Source: Promethearchaeota archaeon
GTDB taxonomy: Archaea > Asgardarchaeota > Lokiarchaeia > Sigynarchaeales > SOKP01
Direction: 5' to 3'
Assembly: GCA_016839905.1 (NCBI GenBank)
Contig: JAEOTJ010000104.1
Coordinates: forward strand, 1 to 9,992
Length of the DNA: 9,992 bases
Shown here: positions 1-6,258 of the stretch, piece after piece
Numbering within the stretch: position 1 is the stretch's first letter
Layout: each line of letters starts with the position of its first letter
Made by a program: the position numbers and the translations under genes
Notes under the pieces: model-generated
What the model saw: the letters and a program-made list of their open reading frames with translations, nothing else
Database searches by the model: none
Told to the model about the DNA's origin: nothing

Positions 1-1971
1 CAAATAGGAGATAGTTCGGGATACGATTTTCACACGATATATGAACATTGGTGGAACAAACCACCCGAATATGTTAATTTAACTTTAATATCACCATCAG
101 GAAATAATTATAATTATTCTATGGAAACTTCTCAGAATGCAATTTACTCTGATAAATGGTTTGATAAAATATATACAATTGATTATTGGGAAAATTTAGG
201 TTATTATTATGATTATGAAGAGGGATTATTTGATGATCCGCGATGGAAAGGGGGTGTAAGGTTTAATAAGACTGTAAATTTTGAAAGCGAATTTTCAAGT
301 GAAGAGAGAACGGGACAATGGCAGTATAGATTTTCCACAAATTCCTCATCCTGGGGTTATGTAATTAATTGGCCGCCATTTGGTTATGCTCCAGGACCAT
401 ACTTTAATCAATCCGCAGATCCAGAGCAACCTTTCAATTATTTATTAAATTCGTATTTAAATCCTTATATGGGAAAAATAAATCAAAATTATACCTTTGA
501 AGTATCTGGAGTAGATTTTTTGAATAATTCATTTCCAGATAATGTTTCACTAAATATTTGCTGGAATAATAATACAATTGAATCATTTAAAATGGAGAGT
601 ACCTCTAATTTTACTATAGAAGGTAATCAAGATAATTATACAATCGCTACTCATGAAATAACTCTTAATTTCTCAGACTATCTTTTTATAAACAAGACTA
701 CATTATTACATTATTATTTCTGCGCGGAATTTAATAATGGAAAAGTATCTACTTTATGGGATTATGCGATAGATGAAAATAGCAATGAAACAGATACATA
801 TTCAATTGAACAATGGTTTGAAGGGCCTTATTTAACACCGAATTATGAGGGATATGGTGGAACAAACAAACCTAAAATACTTTATTGGTCTGTTGAAGAT
901 TTAAGAGACCATACGTATTACGATGTGTTAGAACCAAATGGCGTTATCAATTGGTTATGGGCAGAAAATAGTATAAGGTTTTGGTTGTATGTTCAAGATC
1001 CTGATGGCTCACATTATGATCATTTAGAAAATGATTTTGAGTTTAAACCTGAGCTTATTTTAACTCATCTAATGACTAATAACTCTATTGATCCAATTAA
1101 TATGACACATGCAGGTACTACTGAAGAAGGATATGAAAAATATTACGTTGATGTTCGAGGCTCTGGGCATTATACTTATGACAATGAGAACTATTACTCT
1201 TGTGATTTTAGTCCTGGTGTTTGGAAGTTTGCTTTTAAAGTAAAAGACAATCAATCTCTTGAGTCTGAAGAAAAAATTGTAGGAACCAAGATAAGAAATG
1301 TAGGAAGCTTAAACAATGTTTATGATGGTATATTTAGAGGAGCTCCTAGCTTTGGAGGAGCTTTTGATACAATATTACCTGATGGAATAGGAAGCTTGAT
1401 CTCCACGTCAATTATTTCAATAGGTTATACAGCATTGTCAATATTATCTATTCCCTCCCAAACAAGGCATATCGCCTCGGGTTTAGGTGCTGTACTCGCT
1501 AAATATGAACTTGTTAGTAATTTCTATGCAGCTTTTGCATCTATGTTTTTCTCTAACGATACAGGTACTTTACTTGGATTAGGCATAGGTCTTTTAACTA
1601 GAACAATATTTCTTGCCATACCCGTTTTGATCACGCGCTTTATTGGAGGTAAATTATCGAAGATAATAGATCCAATGGATGTATTAATGATTCAAATAAT
1701 GCTCATTCCCTCTGTTTTATTATGTGCTTTAACTGGTGAAGAAACACCTGGATATATATCTCTTATAGCATCAATTCTTGGATTAACTTCAGCTTTATCA
1801 ATCGCTACTTTAGCAGATCAGGCAGAGCAATCCTCTATGGGTAGAAGTGGAGAATTTTCTTCCGAATTACCTATAAGAAAGATTATAAGAGCTCAAGCTA
1901 TTATAACAATAGTTACTTCAGTCATGTGCTTTGTAGGTTTCTTTTGGAAAACAGGTTACTTCTTAGTTTAA
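1..1971 (+). CDS. Sequon-rich surface protein with multi-pass membrane C-terminus (5'-truncated by window)
   Basis: The frame is open from the first base, so the ATG at 121 is unlikely to be the true start: the 40 codons before it read as ordinary secreted beta-rich protein. Numbering from the first visible codon (656 residues), about 1-440 is an extracellular-type region rich in Tyr, Trp, Asn and Ser, with about 17 N-x-S/T sequons (for example NKT, NSS, NYT, NVS, NFT, NMT). It contains Ig/PKD-like beta segments such as GQWQYRFST and GVWKFAFKVKD. From about 463 onward there are five or so hydrophobic helices (near 463-485, 523-550, 561-579, 585-605, 629-649), and the protein ends right after the last one. 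I infer an S-layer-exposed, probably N-glycosylated protein with an integral membrane anchor domain. Its ligand or activity cannot be read. The stop lies 18 nt before a Shine-Dalgarno sequence, so it probably shares a transcript with the next two ORFs. Confidence 0.8.
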   Translation, partial: QIGDSSGYDFHTIYEHWWNKPPEYVNLTLISPSGNNYNYSMETSQNAIYSDKWFDKIYTIDYWENLGYYYDYEEGLFDDPRWKGGVRFNKTVNFESEFSSEERTGQWQYRFSTNSSSWGYVINWPPFGYAPGPYFNQSADPEQPFNYLLNSYLNPYMGKINQNYTFEVSGVDFLNNSFPDNVSLNICWNNNTIESFKMESTSNFTIEGNQDNYTIATHEITLNFSDYLFINKTTLLHYYFCAEFNNGKVSTLWDYAIDENSNETDTYSIEQWFEGPYLTPNYEGYGGTNKPKILYWSVEDLRDHTYYDVLEPNGVINWLWAENSIRFWLYVQDPDGSHYDHLENDFEFKPELILTHLMTNNSIDPINMTHAGTTEEGYEKYYVDVRGSGHYTYDNENYYSCDFSPGVWKFAFKVKDNQSLESEEKIVGTKIRNVGSLNNVYDGIFRGAPSFGGAFDTILPDGIGSLISTSIISIGYTALSILSIPSQTRHIASGLGAVLAKYELVSNFYAAFASMFFSNDTGTLLGLGIGLLTRTIFLAIPVLITRFIGGKLSKIIDPMDVLMIQIMLIPSVLLCALTGEETPGYISLIASILGLTSALSIATLADQAEQSSMGRSGEFSSELPIRKIIRAQAIITIVTSVMCFVGFFWKTGYFLV

Positions 1972-1989
1972 TAAAATTTTCTAAAAAAA

Positions 1990-1995
1990 GGTGAT
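1990..1995 (+). promoter_or_regulatory. Shine-Dalgarno site GGTGAT for small ORF
   Basis: GGTGAT matches the core of the archaeal consensus GGAGGTGAT and lies 8 nt before a TTG codon at 2004. It is the clearest ribosome binding site in the window. Other gene starts have none or only weak ones, as expected if first genes are leaderless and this is an operon-internal start. Confidence 0.45.
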
Positions 1996-2003
1996 ATAAA
2001 AAT

Positions 2004-2138
2004 TTGAATAAAAAATCAATCAAGAAAAAAAGCCCCAAAATCTCAAGTAGTATTTATACGTCCGGTCAAAAGGATTTAGGGTGGTATTTAATAAAAAATC
2101 TAAATAAATATAAAAGAGGAAGTGTCTTAAAAATATGA
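2004..2138 (+). CDS. Possible small basic protein (44 aa), TTG start
   Basis: This 44-codon ORF starts at TTG, 8 nt after GGTGAT. Its TGA stop shares the four bases ATGA (2135-2138) with the ATG of the phospholipase-like gene, a classic translational-coupling arrangement. The peptide is strongly basic: its first 12 residues (MNKKSIKKKSPK) are mostly Lys, followed by a GWYLIKNLNKYKRG segment. It has no signal peptide or membrane helix. The middle of the ORF is less AT-rich than neighbouring spacers. I do not recognise a family. It may be a real small protein or a leader ORF whose translation drives ribosomes onto the downstream gene. Alternatively the frame is open by chance and only the upstream spacer is real. 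The Shine-Dalgarno position and the ATGA overlap together tip me toward translation. Confidence 0.4.
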   Translation: MNKKSIKKKSPKISSSIYTSGQKDLGWYLIKNLNKYKRGSVLKI

Positions 2139-3646
2139 TAAATCTGAGAAAGAAAAGGAATAATAAGTCAAAGTTAATCATAATTTCTATTGGATTCATA
2201 ATTCTCTTTAGTTTGGGATTTATGGCTCTCAGTGGAAAGGCAATGTTAAATGGTCCAAATTATTACGGTAGAGAATATCCTGGTAATTATAGCTCCCCTC
2301 TAAAACCTGATTTTTATAAATTCACAACTTCACAGAGTGACCCAGGACATTATGGTACGCATGATTGGATTGCTGATGCTGCATTACGATGTCTCCGCGA
2401 TTCATCTAAAAACCCCGCGGGATATGATGATTGGAGTTGGCTGCTCAATAGTAATATAGCAAACAATAAATATCCCGCTTGGAAAGATACATATAGTGAT
2501 GCAAATGGAAATCATTGGGTTGTTAGAAGCTATATGACTTATTTATATGCAACTCAGATGGCAGATATGAAAAAAAGTGAGTATCTAACTTATAAAATTC
2601 CAAGTCCCGAGGATGTCGTTATTGGTAATCTTAAAAAAGCTGAGACGGGATATGGATTTGGGACTTGGACGGATAGATCAAGATATCATCATTATAACTT
2701 TTATGTACAAGAGAAGGATGGAGCAAGAATTTTTATTCCAGCTCTAAACGATACATCGAGAACTAAGAGTCCTCTTGTAGCTCGAATGTTAGGAGATCAG
2801 GCAGTAAAAGCTATTGCTAGAGCAGACCCAGATCCAAATGATCCTCAAAATGTAATATCCAAAATGCAACCAGAGGCAGCAGCGGCTTGGCTCGGTGCAA
2901 TGTCACACTTTATTGCTGATCTGGCTGTTCCAGCTCATGTGATAGGTTCTACTAATGTTTTTGATCCAGGGGACCATCCTTCTGGGAGAAATGGTTATCA
3001 TCACTGGTATGAAAGATGCCTTGGAGAGCTTACATTTTGGGGTGGGGAAGGTGGTGGGGATGCTGGACCAAAAACGAATTATTTCGATTATGATGTTAAT
3101 ATACCCTCCATAATTCCCGTGAGACCTGACTTGGCAGCCATAAGTATGGCATTCACTACTATCGGAATTGCTTATACTTATGATCAAGATCCTCAATATG
3201 ATAAGACTGATGAGAATTCAGGATTATACATTATTAATAGAGCAATAATGGATAATTGGGCTACAAGTGTTTCTGATACTGATAGAAAATATCACTGGAA
3301 AGATGATATTGATTCTGGAGACCCAGAAGATCCTAACGTGGGAAGAGAATTATCTGATCATACGCATTTTTATAATAAAATAGAACAACTTTTATCTAGC
3401 GCAACATACTGGACTGCTTGCGCAATGCAATGGGTATATGATGAGGCCCAAAAGATATTAGGTAAAGATCCTGATCCTGATGGTTCAGTCAAGAATGCAA
3501 AACCCGATGACTTTTTTCCACCGGAAGGTTTGACTCCTGAGGAAGTAAATGCACTCCAAGCATTTCATGATCTGGCTAGATTACTCCCAGTAATTCTAAT
3601 TCCGATCATTCCTATGCTAATTAGACATTTTAAAGATAAAAGATAG
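2135..3646 (+). CDS. Secreted, membrane-anchored zinc-dependent phospholipase C/S1-P1-type hydrolase
   Basis: The 503-aa protein opens with a basic n-region (RKKRNNKSK) and a hydrophobic stretch at 14-32, a signal peptide or N-terminal anchor. The body matches the trinuclear-zinc phospholipase C/P1 nuclease fold. THDWIADAAL at 75-84 supplies the early His (H76), and RYHHYNFY at 183-190 the next His region. SHFIADLAVPAH gives H258-x3-D262-x5-H268, and HHWYE gives H289-x3-E293. A late helix at 421-438 (ATYWTACAMQWVYDEA) resembles the last helix of Bacillus PLC. A Pro/Asp-rich linker (445-470) leads to a hydrophobic segment at about 482-496 and a basic tail RHFKDKR, so the enzyme seems held at the outer surface by its C-terminus. 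The Bacillus N-terminal Trp zinc ligand is not evident after the predicted signal. Substrate (phospholipid, nucleic acid or other phosphoester) is undetermined. An in-frame TAA at 2129 excludes a longer start. It probably shares an operon with the upstream surface protein. Confidence 0.85.
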   Translation: MINLRKKRNNKSKLIIISIGFIILFSLGFMALSGKAMLNGPNYYGREYPGNYSSPLKPDFYKFTTSQSDPGHYGTHDWIADAALRCLRDSSKNPAGYDDWSWLLNSNIANNKYPAWKDTYSDANGNHWVVRSYMTYLYATQMADMKKSEYLTYKIPSPEDVVIGNLKKAETGYGFGTWTDRSRYHHYNFYVQEKDGARIFIPALNDTSRTKSPLVARMLGDQAVKAIARADPDPNDPQNVISKMQPEAAAAWLGAMSHFIADLAVPAHVIGSTNVFDPGDHPSGRNGYHHWYERCLGELTFWGGEGGGDAGPKTNYFDYDVNIPSIIPVRPDLAAISMAFTTIGIAYTYDQDPQYDKTDENSGLYIINRAIMDNWATSVSDTDRKYHWKDDIDSGDPEDPNVGRELSDHTHFYNKIEQLLSSATYWTACAMQWVYDEAQKILGKDPDPDGSVKNAKPDDFFPPEGLTPEEVNALQAFHDLARLLPVILIPIIPMLIRHFKDKR

Positions 3647-3667
3647 TCTTTTATTAATTATTTTTTT
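3647..3667 (+). terminator. T-rich terminator after phospholipase-like gene
   Basis: Immediately after the stop codon the + strand is T-rich, with runs of four and then seven T (3661-3667) and no stable hairpin. Archaeal RNA polymerase can terminate on U-tracts alone. The 144-nt gap to the next gene is consistent with an end of transcription here. Confidence 0.35.
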
Positions 3668-3721
3668 AATATTATTTAATTATAACATCATTGGTTTCAT
3701 TTAAGATAAATTATAAGACTC

Positions 3722-3766
3722 CATATAAATATAAATAATGGGATTAATCCTAATATAATAAAAAAC
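3722..3766 (+). promoter_or_regulatory. Candidate TATA elements for LRR gene
   Basis: Two TATA-like strings, CATATAAATATAAAT (3722-3736) and AATATAATAAAAAAC (3752-3766), lie about 62 and 32 nt before the ATG at 3791, which has no Shine-Dalgarno. The nearer one would give a leaderless or very short-leader transcript. The surrounding sequence is so AT-rich that this is weak evidence. Confidence 0.2.
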
Positions 3767-3790
3767 AAAATTTCTTTCAATTATTAATAT

Positions 3791-5305
3791 ATGTTAGAAT
3801 TCAAGGTCAATAATTATTTAACACTCAAGCTTGTAGATGGAAAGACATACATTTACATCAATGGAGAACTATTTAGGCAATGTATTCAGCTTGTTCTTCA
3901 AATCCCTAAAAACGGAATTTCTGAATTTGACCAAATAAACTCAATAGATGAAGCTTCTGAAGTATATAAAACATTACTTGAAAATGAAGTAGTTGAGGAT
4001 GATCAACTCATTTCAATTACCCCTGAACAAGAATTTTGGGGCCATTGCTCTAATATGCATGTATGGGCGGAAAATGATTATGATACTCGATTGCTTCATA
4101 GTAATTTAGCGTTTCCAATACTTAAAAAACTGACTGAATTAGGTGATCCAACTGCGATAAATATTTTTAAAGAGGAGATAATAAAGAGAATGGAGGATGG
4201 ATACTCCTCCGTAATAGATTATCTACACGAAGAGGGATTTCTTTGTTTATTTAACGATAAGGAGCTGCAAGTCTTAATCTCAAGACTTAATCCTCATTTA
4301 AGCTGTGAAAAATTCAAAAATGAGATAAACGAATCTCAGTTAGAGTTTTTAAAAAAAATGGAATTTCTTAAAAATGAAGAGTTCAAAAGAGTTGAAAATA
4401 TTAAAGATCTCATTAAAATGGATGTTTTATTTAATAATAAAATGATTATTGGTATATCTCTTTGTACTATAGGTAATAGACTCACGACTCTCCCAGAGTC
4501 AATAGCTAACCTAATTTCACTTGAAAAACTTGATTTGAATAATAATAATATCACGACTCTCCCGGAGTCAATATACAAGCTTTCCTTACTGAAAGAGTTG
4601 ATTTTATTTAGAAACCAGCTAACGGCTCTTCCAGAGTCGATAGGCAACCTTAAATCGCTTAAAAAACTATCATTATCTAATAATAATTTAATATTTCTCC
4701 CAGAGTCAATAGGCAACCTTACATCACTCACTTGCCTTAGTTTAGATCGCAATAAACTTTCTACTCTCCCAAAGTCAATCGCTAACTTAAAATCACTCGA
4801 AATACTTGATTTGAATTATAATAAATTCACATCTCTCCCGGAGTCAATAGGGAACTTAAAATCCTTACAAAAATTAATTGTATTTGCAAATGAGCTCACA
4901 ACTCTCCCGGAATCCTTTTGGAACTTAAAAACACTTAATCACCTAAATTTAGAATCGAATAGACTCACAACACTCCCAGAGTCGATAGGCAACCTTAAAT
5001 CACTCCAAGAACTTTATTTACATCATAATAAATTACTAACTCTCCCGAAATCGATAGGCAACCTAAAATCACTTCAATCACTAGGTTTGGATTATAATCA
5101 ATTCACGACTCTCCCAGAATCTATTGATAATCTTTCATCACTTTCTTACCTTAATTTGAGGGGTAACAATTTTAAAACACTCCCCAAGTTCATAACTAAT
5201 ATGACCTCCTTAAAAACTTTAGTTATCTCAGATAATCCGTTGGATTCAAGAGCTAAATCCGTTTTAAATCAATTGAAAAAAAAAGGTGTTAAAATTTACT
5301 TATGA
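3791..5305 (+). CDS. Leucine-rich-repeat protein with Asgard-type N-terminal helical domain
   Basis: The 504-aa protein has no signal peptide or membrane helix and is probably cytosolic. Residues 1-65 are a small alpha/beta region. Residues 77-160 carry EFWGHCSN (81-88), WAENDYDTRLLH (102-113 region), a TELGDP turn and EEGFL, which I recognise as the N-terminal domain recurrent in Lokiarchaeal LRR proteins. A charged helical linker (about 165-215) leads to eleven LRRs of exactly 23 residues (231-483) of the form LTTLPESIGNLKSLxxLxLxxNx. This is the plant/bacterial 23-residue class also seen next to Ras-like GTPase domains in ROCO proteins. A Lys-rich C-cap (484-504, ending KKKGVKIYL) closes the solenoid. 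No GTPase, kinase or nuclease domain is fused, so the likely role is protein binding. The partner is unknown. The ATG at 3791 is chosen because it keeps the whole N-terminal domain. Confidence 0.88.
   Translation: MLEFKVNNYLTLKLVDGKTYIYINGELFRQCIQLVLQIPKNGISEFDQINSIDEASEVYKTLLENEVVEDDQLISITPEQEFWGHCSNMHVWAENDYDTRLLHSNLAFPILKKLTELGDPTAINIFKEEIIKRMEDGYSSVIDYLHEEGFLCLFNDKELQVLISRLNPHLSCEKFKNEINESQLEFLKKMEFLKNEEFKRVENIKDLIKMDVLFNNKMIIGISLCTIGNRLTTLPESIANLISLEKLDLNNNNITTLPESIYKLSLLKELILFRNQLTALPESIGNLKSLKKLSLSNNNLIFLPESIGNLTSLTCLSLDRNKLSTLPKSIANLKSLEILDLNYNKFTSLPESIGNLKSLQKLIVFANELTTLPESFWNLKTLNHLNLESNRLTTLPESIGNLKSLQELYLHHNKLLTLPKSIGNLKSLQSLGLDYNQFTTLPESIDNLSSLSYLNLRGNNFKTLPKFITNMTSLKTLVISDNPLDSRAKSVLNQLKKKGVKIYL
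4481..5239 (+). repeat. 69-nt tandem coding repeats (11 LRR units)
   Basis: Eleven in-frame units of 69 nt encode the 23-residue LRRs. The codons for LPESIGNL are nearly invariant in DNA (forms of CTCCCAGAGTCAATAGGCAA). Units five apart share a 26-nt identical stretch (4631-4656 and 4976-5001), suggesting duplication or gene-conversion homogenisation. Confidence 0.85.
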
Positions 5306-5455
5306 TCTCCATCTCATCCGTAATATCTTTCCAATGACAGGGATTAAGAATTATTGTTCAAAATAAGAAATAATAGTAAAATAAAAAAAATATAATCAAG
5401 AACATTCATTATAAATATAAAATTGTTTTAATAAAAAAGGAATGAAATTTAAATC

Positions 5456-5860
5456 ATAGAAAATAAAATTAAGCGAAATTTATCTATTGTTGGAATCATA
5501 TTTATCATTTCTTTATTTTTGAATGTAATTTGGAGGTTGGGACTCTTACTAACTCTTTTCGAATTCATAATAAGGCCTTTAAACTTATTTTTTAGTATGA
5601 TTATAATAATTCTCATTTTAATGTCGTGTCCATTGCTCAATGATGAAAAGAAAGAGAAAAGATTGATTATCGTTGAAGAATTAAATCAAATTCTACCTCA
5701 AAAAACAGACAATAATATTGAAAATATAATGCATAATTTTATAGACCTTCTTAAAGAAGGAGATTTAGAATCGGGAGAGATTATTACTTTTACCGCTGAG
5801 GATTTCGAAGGAATCGACCTTTCTGGAGAACCAAAAGATATTCTAAGAAATATTATCTAA
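5456..5860 (+). CDS. Small membrane protein of unknown function, start codon abnormal
   Basis: The frame is open from just after a TAA at 5450 to the TAA at 5858. No ATG, GTG or TTG occurs before TTG 5519, yet the 21 codons upstream of that TTG look coding: they read ENKIKRNLSIVGIIF, a basic stretch leading into a hydrophobic helix, typical of a membrane-protein N-terminus. The best-placed start is ATA at 5456, with a weak Shine-Dalgarno-like AAAAAGGAATG (5434-5444) before it, giving 134 aa. The conservative alternative is TTG 5519, giving 113 aa. From the ATA start, two or three hydrophobic helices fill about 9-60. An acidic soluble tail (about 62-134, with DLLKEGDLESGEI and TAEDFEGIDLSG) follows, presumably cytosolic. 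I do not recognise the family. The missing start may mean a decayed gene, a non-canonical start, or a lost base: an out-of-frame ATG sits at 5442. Confidence 0.5.
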   Translation: MENKIKRNLSIVGIIFIISLFLNVIWRLGLLLTLFEFIIRPLNLFFSMIIIILILMSCPLLNDEKKEKRLIIVEELNQILPQKTDNNIENIMHNFIDLLKEGDLESGEIITFTAEDFEGIDLSGEPKDILRNII

Positions 5861-5896
5861 AAAAAGAAAAATGAAAACAATGGTTCTAAATCCTAG

Positions 5897-6160
5897 TCAA
5901 GATTAAAAGAATTAAACTTGGAGGATAATCATTTTAATAACATGAAAACCTTAGCATTAGAATTACCAAATAGCATCGAATATCTTAACTTGATCGATAA
6001 CCATTTTCCAAAAATTGAAGGTTTAGAACATTTTGAAAATTTAAAATACGTTGAATTATGCCTAAATGATTTCCTTCAAGAATTAATCAATAAAATTAGA
6101 GGGTCGAATGAAGCTCAAAAATATGTTGAATATTGTAGAAAAAATAATACTTATGAGTGA
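5897..6160 (+). pseudogene. C-terminal remnant of an LRR protein
   Basis: After an in-frame TAG at 5894 the frame reads SRLKELNLEDNHF, an LRR core, then IEYLNLIDNHF and IEGLEHFENLKYVEL, two more LRR-type units. It ends with NEAQKYVEYCRKNN, an ending I associate with Asgard LRR proteins. The only start-like codons (TTG 5918, ATG 5942) fall inside or just after the first repeat, leaving no N-terminal cap or domain. A two- to three-unit solenoid without a cap is unlikely to fold independently, so this is best read as the tail of a longer LRR gene whose 5' part was deleted or replaced. The IEGLE pattern is closer to the SDS22-like gene at 7406-8761 than to the LRR gene at 3791-5305. It could still be a short expressed protein of 80 aa from TTG 5918. 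Confidence 0.6.
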
Positions 6161-6218
6161 AAAAGGTAATATGGCTCTTATGAAGAAAAGTATTAATAAA
6201 TCAGATTATTAAAGAATC

Positions 6219-6230
6219 TTAAATATATGA
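6219..6230 (+). promoter_or_regulatory. Candidate TATA box for membrane beta-helix gene
   Basis: TTAAATATATGA is centred about 34 nt before the ATG at 6259, which lacks a Shine-Dalgarno. The paralogous gene at 9034 has a similar TATATATGA about 31 nt before its ATG. That shared position is the main support. Confidence 0.3.
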
Positions 6231-6258
6231 CACTAAATTAAAGTTCCATGTAATTAAA

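Noticed and set aside
1069..1254. Antisense 61-codon frame inside the surface protein gene
   Set aside because: It has no independent support, and the sense frame is long and sequon-rich.
2903..3196. Antisense 97-codon frame inside the phospholipase-like gene
   Set aside because: It overlies the best-conserved zinc-binding region of the sense gene and shows no protein-like features of its own.
4336..4752. 138-codon open frame on the minus strand inside the 23-residue LRR gene, with its own repeated IDSGR motif
   Set aside because: It is the complement of the conserved PESIG codons; the repeat drives the apparent motif. The sense strand encodes a clear LRR protein.
5442..5461. Programmed -1 frameshift joining ATG 5442 to the membrane protein frame
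   Set aside because: The sequence ATGAAATTTAAATCATAG lacks a proper X XXY YYZ slippery heptamer in the ATG frame, so a lost base or an unusual start codon is more plausible.
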